64,000 nucleotides of DNA. It comes from Mesorhizobium plurifarium (GTDB taxonomy: Bacteria; Pseudomonadota; Alphaproteobacteria; Rhizobiales; Rhizobiaceae). The notes beneath the pieces were generated by a model. It did no database searches. It worked only from the letters and a program-made list of their open reading frames with translations, and was not told where the DNA came from. The position numbers and the translations under genes are program-made. Of the stretch, positions 1 to 7,230 are shown in pieces (within the stretch, counting starts at the first letter, position 1; each line of letters starts with the position of its first letter). The stretch covers positions 58,104 through 122,103 of the forward strand of contig CCNB01000017.1 of the NCBI GenBank assembly GCA_000824785.1. The letters are read 5' to 3'.

Positions 1-22
1 TCGAATCCCATCGCGCTCACCA
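1..22 (+). tRNA. tRNA 3' end (partial, cut by window start)
   Basis: The first 22 bases read as the end of a tRNA: the last six bases of a T loop (TCGAAT, normally preceded by T), a five-base T-stem strand CCCAT, a seven-base acceptor strand CGCGCTC, discriminator A, then an encoded CCA at 20-22. The 5' acceptor strand, outside the window, would have to be GAGCGCG. That acceptor sequence is one I associate with rhizobial tRNA-Lys, but the anticodon is not visible, so the isotype is a guess. Confidence 0.7.
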
Positions 23-300
23 AAAACGACCGCTCGAACAGCCCGGCCACATCTGCCGAATTGCCGCAAGTCCAACCGCCTCCACAACATCGCGTCGCCG
101 CTCGGCCGGCGCTTTACATTTTTGTAAATTGCCTTGGGTGCGCGGTTCGCGATAGGGCAGGCTGGTGGCCCGGTTCGGGTATCCGGCTTGTTGGGCAACA
201 GAAAAATGGCTCGGATGAACGGACCTGGCCGTCCTTGAAGTCTTGCCGTCGGCGATCACCAGAGGAGCGGTGTCGCGCCGAATAGAATTATGGGGCAGCG
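23..300. other. Intergenic stretch between tRNA end and VirK-like gene
   Basis: I see no convincing gene in these 278 bases. Open frames exist on both strands but lack recognisable protein character. No integrase fragment or copy of the tRNA 3' end is visible that would mark an attachment site. The downstream gene starts with GTG at 301. Confidence 0.5.
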
Positions 301-1212
301 GTGTCGTCACGTCGAGGCAGGCGAGCGCCTTCCGCTTTCCGTCGCAGGCTTAACGAGTGGGTTCACACTGTCAAGTGGGCCGCCCTTCGTTGGCTGTATC
401 GCCGCGATATCGCCGATGTCAGGCTGAAGCTTGGCGCCGAGCCCTTCGCTCCAATCCTCGATCATTATCCGGAGGTTCCACTCAAGGTTGTCCGTCCCTA
501 CCTGACCGTGGGGCTGAAGCGCGGCAAACGCGCCGTGGCCCTGGTCGGTCACTACATGGCGGCGGCCCGTTTGCTAAGCGATGCGGCGGTGGTAGAGAGC
601 CACACTGGCGGTCTGGAATTGTTCGCCGTCATAACCCGGGCAGGGAAAGTCACGGTGGAACTGGGCGGCCAGGGCGGCCTCTACAGGGAGGCGGAATGGC
701 GCCTCATCCTTTGCCTGGATCGACGGCCGGTCACCGAAATGGGATTGGCAATCGTGGACAGGTCGCTGCTGCAGATCGAGGGAGCGGGCGAGGTCCTTTG
801 GATCGGCGTGCTCAAGAGTGTTTCGGCCGGAGCGCAAGGCCTCGAGGAAGCCCGCATCCTGACGAACGCCATGGAGGGAATGCGACCGAAAACGCTGCTT
901 CTTCTCGTGGCGCAGGCGCTTGCCCGGTTTCTAAATCTTTCCGGCCTCTTTGCGGTCTCGAATGCGGGTCACGTCTTTGCAACCGACCCCAGTTTGCGCC
1001 GTCGCATCTCCGCCGACTATGACGGTTTCTGGATGGAGTCCGGAGGGCACCGGACGGACCCCTCGATGTTCGCCATGCCCACCGCCAAGGCGCAGCGCGA
1101 GCTTACCGAGTACAAGCCCAACAAACGGGCACGGGTGCGCCGGCGATGGCGTCTGGAGGATCAAATTACCGACCAGGTGAAGGCGTCAATCCAGCCTCTG
1201 CTTCGGAAATAA
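301..1212 (+). CDS. VirK/YbjX (DUF535) family protein
   Basis: The 303-residue product looks like a soluble VirK/YbjX (DUF535) protein: a basic N-terminus, then a long mixed alpha/beta body. Typical family stretches are a beta-rich segment near residues 100-180 (for example GLELFAVITRAG and LQIEGAGEVLWIGVL) and a C-terminal half with FAVSNAGHVF and a DGFW motif. In enterobacteria VirK/YbjX members are linked to envelope stress, antimicrobial-peptide resistance and virulence, but their biochemistry is not settled. No signal peptide or membrane span is visible. The start is GTG at 301; the ribosome site is weak. It stands alone behind a tRNA end, a common place for accessory genes. Confidence 0.75.
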   Translation: MSSRRGRRAPSAFRRRLNEWVHTVKWAALRWLYRRDIADVRLKLGAEPFAPILDHYPEVPLKVVRPYLTVGLKRGKRAVALVGHYMAAARLLSDAAVVESHTGGLELFAVITRAGKVTVELGGQGGLYREAEWRLILCLDRRPVTEMGLAIVDRSLLQIEGAGEVLWIGVLKSVSAGAQGLEEARILTNAMEGMRPKTLLLLVAQALARFLNLSGLFAVSNAGHVFATDPSLRRRISADYDGFWMESGGHRTDPSMFAMPTAKAQRELTEYKPNKRARVRRRWRLEDQITDQVKASIQPLLRK

Positions 1213-1269
1213 CCGCGCTTGCGTCATTGCCGGCCAGCTTGATGCCCGTGGTAATCGGAACAAAAAGTT

Positions 1270-1527
1270 ATGTACGACTGTTTCCCTCTCGAAGGGACCG
1301 CAATTCGGGATGCGGATACAGTGGACGTACTGAACTTGGAACTGGCCAGGGCCAGGCAGAGCGTAAAGCGCGCGGAGACTTCTCTCAATCATGCAAAGGA
1401 AATGCTGGACGAGGACTGTGGCGTAGGGATCAACCTTGCGCTGTGCAGCCGCATAAGGTCGGAACAGAAGCGCGTGGCAGAAGCCAGAAAGCGGCTGATG
1501 AAGATCGCTAGGGCTTCCTTACCCTGA
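1270..1527 (+). CDS. Small hypothetical coiled-coil protein
   Basis: An 85-residue ORF starts with ATG at 1270. After residue 20 it is almost entirely charged heptad-like helix (LNLELARARQSVKRAETSL and later RSEQKRVAEARKRL), interrupted by a short region with two cysteines (DCGVGINLALC). It has no signal peptide or recognised domain. No good ribosome site precedes it, so it could be a chance ORF; the helical, non-repetitive composition argues mildly for a real gene. Function unknown. Confidence 0.4.
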   Translation: MYDCFPLEGTAIRDADTVDVLNLELARARQSVKRAETSLNHAKEMLDEDCGVGINLALCSRIRSEQKRVAEARKRLMKIARASLP

Positions 1528-1622
1528 GGGGTGACTTTCCCCAGATAATGAGTGCCGGCCACCGGCAAACTTGTCCCTGGACAGGGTCATGGCTAAACTC
1601 GGGCTCCGAGGGAGGCTCCAGA

Positions 1623-2765
1623 ATGGCACTTGACCTTTCGGTAGAAACCGCGGCCCGCAAAGCGGCGCCGCCCGGCAGATATCTGTTCGGCCCGATCGCC
1701 GATTTCCTCATGCTCGGCGGCAGCGCGTTTCTGATCCTGCCGGTGCTGTTCTTCGTGCCGCGCGACTATGAAGGTCCGCTAGCCGCGACGATGGTCGTCG
1801 TGGCCTATCTGGTGAACTATCCGCATTTCGCCCACTCCTACCAGATCTTCTACCGCAATTTCGGCCGGAAGGCGCGTGGCGACGGCTACGACCGAAGCCT
1901 GCAGCTTCGCTACATTTTCGCCGGCGTCATCGTTCCGGTCATCATGGCCCTGTTCTTCGCCTATGGCGCGGCGACGTCAAACACGCGGCTGCTCGGCTTC
2001 GCGGCCAACGCAATGTTCTTCTTCGTCGGCTGGCACTACGTCAAGCAGGGCTACGGCATGCTGATGGTCGATGCCGTGCTGAAACGGAAATTCTTCGACA
2101 ACCGCGACAAGAAGGTGCTGCTCGTCAACAGCTATGCGGTGTGGATCCTCGCCTGGCTGCAGACCAACACGGCGGTGACCGCGGGACAGTATTACGGGCT
2201 CCAGTATTACACCTTCGCCGCGCCTTCATGGATCACCGACATTGTCTTGGCGGCGGCCGTCGCATCCACAGCGGCTACGCTCCTGATGCTGGCCAGCCGT
2301 TGGCGAAAAAATGGCGGCGGCCTGCCGTATAATGGCATCGTTGCCTATGTCGCGTCCCTCTATCTCTGGATCCTGATCGCCAGGATAAACCCGCTCTGGC
2401 TGCTTGTGGTGCCGGCGCTGCACTCGCTGCAATATCTGGCCGTGGTGTGGCGCTATCAGACCAATGTCGAGCGTGACGTCCTGGATGCGGCGCGGGATCC
2501 GGAGCCGAAAATCCTATCCGTCCTCGGCCCTCGCTATAAGCTGCGGGTGTGGGGATTCATCATCGGAGGCGCCGCCCTCGGCTATCTCGGCTTCTGGCTG
2601 ATCCCGTTCATGTTGACCGCCCTGGTCCCCTACGACAAGCAGGTGCTCGGTTCGTCGCTGTTCTTCTTTATCGTGCTGGTCTTCATCAATGTGCACCACT
2701 ACTTCCTCGACAATGTGATGTGGCGCCGCGGCAATCCGGAAGTGTCGAAATATTTGTTCCGGTAG
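1623..2765 (+). CDS. Unassigned polytopic membrane protein with His motifs
   Basis: I chose ATG 1623 (380 residues) because GGAG at 1611-1614 sits well before it; the frame is open further upstream. After an N-terminal basic segment there are roughly eight to ten hydrophobic spans covering the whole protein. Histidines sit at span borders in four short motifs: PHFAH (68/71), GWHYVKQGYG (138), ALHSLQYL (267) and VHHYFLDN (358/359). Such spacing recalls metal- or haem-binding membrane enzymes, but I cannot place the family. It is a monocistron between a small ORF and the convergent dprA end. Function unknown. Confidence 0.7.
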   Translation: MALDLSVETAARKAAPPGRYLFGPIADFLMLGGSAFLILPVLFFVPRDYEGPLAATMVVVAYLVNYPHFAHSYQIFYRNFGRKARGDGYDRSLQLRYIFAGVIVPVIMALFFAYGAATSNTRLLGFAANAMFFFVGWHYVKQGYGMLMVDAVLKRKFFDNRDKKVLLVNSYAVWILAWLQTNTAVTAGQYYGLQYYTFAAPSWITDIVLAAAVASTAATLLMLASRWRKNGGGLPYNGIVAYVASLYLWILIARINPLWLLVVPALHSLQYLAVVWRYQTNVERDVLDAARDPEPKILSVLGPRYKLRVWGFIIGGAALGYLGFWLIPFMLTALVPYDKQVLGSSLFFFIVLVFINVHHYFLDNVMWRRGNPEVSKYLFR

Positions 2766-2797
2766 GAGGACCCAAATCCGGAACTGAAGGCCGCAGG

Positions 2798-3925
2798 TCA
2801 CGCGATCAGCGACACATTCCCGCCGGCGTGACGCTCAAGCCGTCCCGCGAGGTCGAGTTCAAGCAGCACCATCGATATCTGCGCCGCACTCATGCCGGTG
2901 TGGCGGATAATGTCGTCCACCGCGATCGGCGTGGGGCCAAGCGCTTCCAGCACATCGGCGCGGTCGTTTTCGCCGGGTGGCGGCATGGCGGATATGTCGG
3001 GCGCCTCGGCAAGTGGGAGGGTTCTTGGAGGCCGGGTGCCGGCAAGCGGCGCCAGCGCGCCGAGCACGTCGGCGGCTTCGGTGACGAGCGTGACGCCGTC
3101 CTTGAGCAGCGCGTTGCAGCCGGCGGCGCGCGGATCGAGCGGCGAGCCCGGCACGGCGAAGACCAGCCGGCCCATCTCATTGGCGAGGCGCGCGCTGATC
3201 AGAGATCCGGAGCGTTGCGCTGCCTCGACCACCACCAGTCCAAGCGCCATGCCGGCGACCAGGCGGTTGCGACGCGGAAAATCCTGGGCGCGCGGCTGCC
3301 AGGCGAAGGGCATTTCCGAAACGATGGCGCCACCGCGATCGGCGATCTCGTCGCACAGGCCGGCATTCTCGGGCGGATAGGGGACATCGAGCCCGCCGGC
3401 CAGCACGCCGATGGTGCCGGTCGAAACGCTGCCTTTGTGTGCGGCCGTGTCGATGCCGCGCGCCAGGCCGGAAACGATGGCGTAGCCTTCGCGGCCGAGG
3501 TCTGCCGCCAGCAGGCGCGCCATCTTGATGCCGGCCAGCGAGGCATTGCGGGCGCCGACGATCGCCACCGCCGGCAACCGGAAGACCGCGCCTTCGCCTT
3601 TCACCGCCAGCAGCGGCGGCGGATTGTCCAGGGTTTTCAGCAAGGGCGGATAATCGGCCTCGCCGATGCCGACGAAGCGGGCGCCGGCGCGCCGGGCGGC
3701 GTTCAGCTCGGCTTCGGCCTCGGCGATGGAGGGGATGCGCACGATGCGATTGGCGCCGCCGGAGATCGTCAGCTCGGGCAGCATTTCAAGCGCGGCTTCT
3801 GCCGAGCCGAAGCGGTTGATCAGCTCGCGAAACGAAGCCGGGCCGACATTGGGCGTGCGGATCAGGCGAAGCCAGGCAAGCCGCTGCCGGTCGCTGAGGC
3901 GCGGGCCGGCGGCCGGGGCGCTCAT
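2798..3925 (-). CDS. dprA: DNA-protecting protein DprA (Smf family)
   Basis: DprA binds single-stranded DNA entering by natural transformation and loads RecA. The 375-residue protein has an N-terminal helix-hairpin/SAM-like region, the Rossmann-type DprA fold with AIVGARNAS (residues 121-129) and SGLARGIDTAAHKG (152-165), and a C-terminal winged-helix domain (about 310-375). Length is normal for alphaproteobacteria. Its ATG overlaps the plsY stop codon by four bases (ATGA), so the two are translationally coupled; this is the last gene of the pyrB-pyrC'-plsY-dprA run. comEC lies elsewhere in the window at 49813. Confidence 0.95.
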   Translation of the reverse strand: MSAPAAGPRLSDRQRLAWLRLIRTPNVGPASFRELINRFGSAEAALEMLPELTISGGANRIVRIPSIAEAEAELNAARRAGARFVGIGEADYPPLLKTLDNPPPLLAVKGEGAVFRLPAVAIVGARNASLAGIKMARLLAADLGREGYAIVSGLARGIDTAAHKGSVSTGTIGVLAGGLDVPYPPENAGLCDEIADRGGAIVSEMPFAWQPRAQDFPRRNRLVAGMALGLVVVEAAQRSGSLISARLANEMGRLVFAVPGSPLDPRAAGCNALLKDGVTLVTEAADVLGALAPLAGTRPPRTLPLAEAPDISAMPPPGENDRADVLEALGPTPIAVDDIIRHTGMSAAQISMVLLELDLAGRLERHAGGNVSLIA

Positions 3926-4503
3926 CCCTTCGCCCCGATCTTGCCTTCGGTGCCGGCGAGCAGCCGCGAGATGTTGGCGCGGTGCTTGATGAAGACGATC
4001 AGGCTCATCAGCGCAAACAGGCCGGCGATCTGCGGCGTGCTCATGAAATAGAGCGCGATCGGCACGACCACCGCGGCCGCCAATGCGGCCAGCGAGGAAT
4101 AGCGGAACAAGAAGGCCATCGCGAGCCAGACGACGGCGAAGACGAGCATGCCTTGCCAGGCTAAGCCGAGCAGCACGCCCAGATAGGTTGCGACGCCCTT
4201 GCCGCCCTTGAAGCCGAGCCAGACGGGGAAGAGATGGCCGAGGAAGGCGCCGAAGCCGGCCAACAGTCCGAAGTCCGGCGAGAAATGCCCGGCGATCAGC
4301 GCCGCTGCCGTGCCCTTCAGGGCATCAAGGAGCAGCGTGGCTGCCGCAAGACCCTTGTTGCCCGTCCTCAGCACATTGGTCGCGCCGATATTGCCCGAGC
4401 CGATCTTGCGGACGTCGCCGAGCCCGGCCGCGCGGGTAATCAGGAGCCCGAACGGAATCGAGCCGAGCAGATAGCCGAGGACAAGCGAAATCGCGTAACC
4501 CAT
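3922..4503 (-). CDS. plsY: Acyl-phosphate:glycerol-3-phosphate acyltransferase PlsY
   Basis: PlsY moves an acyl group from acyl-phosphate to glycerol 3-phosphate in the inner membrane, the first step of phospholipid synthesis. The 193-residue protein has five hydrophobic spans and the three family motifs: GSIPFG near residue 14, GSGNIGATN near residue 36, and the FPVWLGFKGGKGVAT loop near residue 92. Length is standard. It follows pyrC' after a 245-base gap that holds a palindromic repeat, so it may have its own promoter, and it overlaps dprA by four bases. Confidence 0.96.
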   Translation of the reverse strand: MGYAISLVLGYLLGSIPFGLLITRAAGLGDVRKIGSGNIGATNVLRTGNKGLAAATLLLDALKGTAAALIAGHFSPDFGLLAGFGAFLGHLFPVWLGFKGGKGVATYLGVLLGLAWQGMLVFAVVWLAMAFLFRYSSLAALAAAVVVPIALYFMSTPQIAGLFALMSLIVFIKHRANISRLLAGTEGKIGAKG

Positions 4504-4707
4504 TGTCTCCCCACCTATTCCTTCCTCTACGGGTATTCGCCCTAAGATTGATCCACTGTGCGCGATGCAACCATAGTTTGCAAGAGTTAACCCGGCCCGA
4601 GCATCAGTTGATCATAATGGTAGAGTCGGAAGGGTTCGCCAAGCAACCCTGCGCCGGGCCGGCTCCGCAGAGCTCAAGGCAATGGGTGATCGAGCTCTTC
4701 GTTGGAA

Positions 4708-4746
4708 CATGATCCCGAAAACCGGCTCCCACTTTTCGGGATCATG
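4708..4746. repeat. Palindromic intergenic repeat, family A (copy 1)
   Basis: A perfect 14-base inverted repeat, CATGATCCCGAAAA at 4708-4721 and its complement at 4733-4746, encloses an 11-base loop. It begins three bases beyond the pyrC' stop (minus strand, 4751-4749), so the transcript would end in a hairpin. This sequence type is a widespread rhizobial intergenic repeat; a degenerate copy lies at 8876-8917. It may act as a terminator or mRNA-stabilising hairpin. Confidence 0.85.
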
Positions 4747-4748
4747 CT

Positions 4749-6035
4749 CTAAGCGGAAAACACCGTGCGGCCCGAGACCATCGTCTGCAAGACCTTGCCC
4801 TGCAGGCGCGCGCCTTCGAAGCAGGTGTTCTTCGAACGCGAGCGAAGGCCGCTTTCGCTGACGATCCACGGCTCGTTCAGATCGACGACCGCGAGATCAG
4901 CCGACGCGCCTGGCTTCAATGTGCCGCCCGGCAGGCCGAACAGTCTGGCCGGCGCCGTGGACAGCGTCTCGATCAGCCTGAGCAGCGGCACATCGCCATT
5001 GTGGTAGAGCCGAAGTGCCGCGCCAAGCAGCGTCTCCAGCCCGATCGCGCCGGCGGCCGCATCGGCAAAGGGCAGGCGCTTGGTGTCGACGTCCTGCGGG
5101 TCGTGCGAGGAGACGATGATGTCGATCGTGCCGTCCTTGATCGCCTCGATCATCGCCAGCCGGTCGTCTTCGGCGCGCAAGGGCGGGTTGAGCCGGAAGA
5201 AGGTGCGGTATTCGCCGACATCGTTCTCGTTGAGCGACAGATTGTGGATGGCGACGCCGGCCGTGACATTGGCGCCGTCGGTCTTGGCCCGGTTCACCGC
5301 GCCGGCCGCCATCGCGGACGAGATTTTTGCCGCGTGATAGGCCCCGCCGGTCAGCCGCGCCAATGCCAGGTCGCGCTCGAGCGGGATCAGTTCCGCCTCG
5401 CGCGGAATACCCGACAGGCCGAGCCAGCTTGCGTAAAGACCTTCGTTCATCACGCCGGACGAGGCGAGGTCGGCATCCTGGGTTTCGTGGGCGATCACGC
5501 CGCCGAAATCGCGCGCATAGGTCAGCGCGCGGCGCATCACCAAAGCATTGCCGATCGTGTGGCGGCCGTCGGTGTAGGCGACGGCGCCGGCTTCGCGCAG
5601 CAGGCCGAACTCGGTCATCTCGCGGCCTTCGAGGCCCTTGGTGATCGCGGCCGCCGGAAAGATGTTGACGCTTGCGGTGTCGCGCGCCGTGCGCAGCACG
5701 AATTCGACCAGCGCCACATTGTCGATCACCGGGTCGGTGTCGGGCATCATGACGATGGAGGTGACGCCGCCGGCCGCCGCCGCCACGCTTGCCGAAGCGA
5801 TGGTCTCGCGATGCTCGCCGCCGGGTTCGCCGATGAAGACGCGCGCGTCGACAAGGCCCGGAATGATCGTCTTGCCGGCGCAGTCGACGACGGTGGCGCC
5901 TTCCGGCACGCCCTGGTTCAATGCGGCTTTCCCGGCCGCGACGATCTTGCGGCCATCGACGATGACGCTGCCGATCTCGTCCACGCCGCGCGAGGGGTCG
6001 ACGATGTGCGCCTTGCTGAAGACGGTCACACTCAT
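4749..6035 (-). CDS. pyrX: Dihydroorotase-like protein, probably non-catalytic (PyrC'/PyrX)
   Basis: The protein (428 residues) aligns along its length with class I dihydroorotases but lacks the active site. The zinc-binding HxH expected after GLVD is R65-V-F67 (GLVDARVFIGEPG). The second histidine of the usual HIQH motif is K237. The TDHAPH motif carrying the catalytic Asp is SSHDPQ (309-314). One histidine, H183, remains in AHETQD. In Pseudomonas an inactive PyrC' is needed to assemble aspartate carbamoyltransferase, and the four-base overlap with pyrB fits that structural role. An active PyrC should be encoded elsewhere. It would usually be auto-annotated as pyrC. Confidence 0.9.
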   Translation of the reverse strand: MSVTVFSKAHIVDPSRGVDEIGSVIVDGRKIVAAGKAALNQGVPEGATVVDCAGKTIIPGLVDARVFIGEPGGEHRETIASASVAAAAGGVTSIVMMPDTDPVIDNVALVEFVLRTARDTASVNIFPAAAITKGLEGREMTEFGLLREAGAVAYTDGRHTIGNALVMRRALTYARDFGGVIAHETQDADLASSGVMNEGLYASWLGLSGIPREAELIPLERDLALARLTGGAYHAAKISSAMAAGAVNRAKTDGANVTAGVAIHNLSLNENDVGEYRTFFRLNPPLRAEDDRLAMIEAIKDGTIDIIVSSHDPQDVDTKRLPFADAAAGAIGLETLLGAALRLYHNGDVPLLRLIETLSTAPARLFGLPGGTLKPGASADLAVVDLNEPWIVSESGLRSRSKNTCFEGARLQGKVLQTMVSGRTVFSA

Positions 6036-7012
6036 GCGCCGCGCCCCTCATGGTTGCGGCCGTCATTGTTGCGACGAGGGTCAAGCAGCGCTTCCATCAC
6101 CGCCATGCGCACGGCGACGCCCATCTCGACCTGTTCCTGGATGACGCTTTGCGGTCCGTCGGCGATCTCGGAGGCGATCTCGACACCGCGGTTCATCGGG
6201 CCGGGATGCATGACCAGCGCATCGTCCTTGGCGGCTTTCAGCTTTTCGGCATCGAGGCCGAAATAGCGGAAATATTCGCGGATCGACGGCACGAAGGCGC
6301 CTTCCATGCGCTCGCGCTGCAGGCGCAGCATCATCACCACGTCGGCGTCCTTGAGGCCCTCGGCCATCGAGCGTGCGACGATCACGCCCATCCTGTCGAT
6401 GCCGGACGGCAGCAATGTCGAGGGCGCGACGACGCGCACCTGCGCGCCGAGCGCGTTCAAGAGCATGATGTTGGAGCGGGCGACGCGCGAATGCAGGATG
6501 TCGCCGCAGATCGCCACGATCAGCTTCGAGAGCGGTCCCTTGGCGCGGCGGATGGTCAGCGCGTCGAGCAATGCCTGCGTCGGATGCTCGTGCGCGCCGT
6601 CGCCGGCATTGACCACCGAGCAGCCGACCTTCTGGGCCAGAAGCGCCGCCGCGCCCGCCGACTGGTGTCGGATGATCAGGATGTCCGGGCGCATGGCGTT
6701 GAGGGTCATGGCCGTATCGATCAGCGTCTCGCCCTTTTTCACCGAGGAGCTTGCCACCGACATGTTCATGACATCGGCGCCAAGACGCTTGCCGGCCAGC
6801 TCGAACGACGACTGCGTGCGGGTCGAGGCTTCATAGAAGAGGTTGATCTGGGTGCGGCCGCGCAGCGTCGAAGTCTTCTTTTCCGATTGCCGTGAGATCG
6901 CCACGGCCTGGTCCGCCCGATCGAGCAACAGCTCGATATCGGCGGGGGAAAGATCGCGGATGCCCAGAAGATGGCGGTGGGGAAAGAGCGGCAGGGACGA
7001 AGCGTCGGTCAT
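6032..7012 (-). CDS. pyrB: Aspartate carbamoyltransferase catalytic subunit
   Basis: PyrB joins carbamoyl phosphate and L-aspartate to N-carbamoyl-aspartate in de novo pyrimidine synthesis. The 326 residues carry the carbamoyl-phosphate motif STRTQS (63-68), the HPTQ motif in the middle, and the aspartate-binding region ending in HPGPMNRGVE. The gene leads the minus-strand run and overlaps the degenerate dihydroorotase by four bases (ATGA); no pyrI regulatory gene is present, as expected for the PyrB/PyrC' type. It is divergent from aidB across a 218-base gap containing short tandem repeats. Confidence 0.96.
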   Translation of the reverse strand: MTDASSLPLFPHRHLLGIRDLSPADIELLLDRADQAVAISRQSEKKTSTLRGRTQINLFYEASTRTQSSFELAGKRLGADVMNMSVASSSVKKGETLIDTAMTLNAMRPDILIIRHQSAGAAALLAQKVGCSVVNAGDGAHEHPTQALLDALTIRRAKGPLSKLIVAICGDILHSRVARSNIMLLNALGAQVRVVAPSTLLPSGIDRMGVIVARSMAEGLKDADVVMMLRLQRERMEGAFVPSIREYFRYFGLDAEKLKAAKDDALVMHPGPMNRGVEIASEIADGPQSVIQEQVEMGVAVRMAVMEALLDPRRNNDGRNHEGRGA

Positions 7013-7106
7013 CTCAAGGCGCTGCTATAGGGTGCGGTCCGGCCTGCCGCAAGCGCCAGCTTTGGATTGCGGGCGTTCTCCCCGGTATTTTCGTCGCGCG
7101 CCTTCC

Positions 7107-7144
7107 GTGGCTTGGGCTATAAGGCGTGGCTTGGGCTATAAGGC
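7107..7144. repeat. 19-bp tandem duplication
   Basis: Two exact copies of GTGGCTTGGGCTATAAGGC stand head to tail at 7107-7125 and 7126-7144, in the gap between divergent pyrB and aidB. Each copy carries a GCTATA that could serve as a -10-like element for the rightward gene. A second, 13-base direct repeat (TGAAGGATTGGGC at 7202-7214 and 7218-7230) immediately precedes the aidB GTG start. Both look like recent slippage products. Confidence 0.85.
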
Positions 7145-7230
7145 TGGGGGCTTCGGATTCGCGACCGCGGCCTTGGAAATGCTAAGAACCTCTCGGCCAA
7201 TTGAAGGATTGGGCAACTGAAGGATTGGGC

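Noticed and set aside
2549..4051. 500-codon open frame on the plus strand
   Set aside because: Antisense to dprA and plsY, which have unmistakable motifs.
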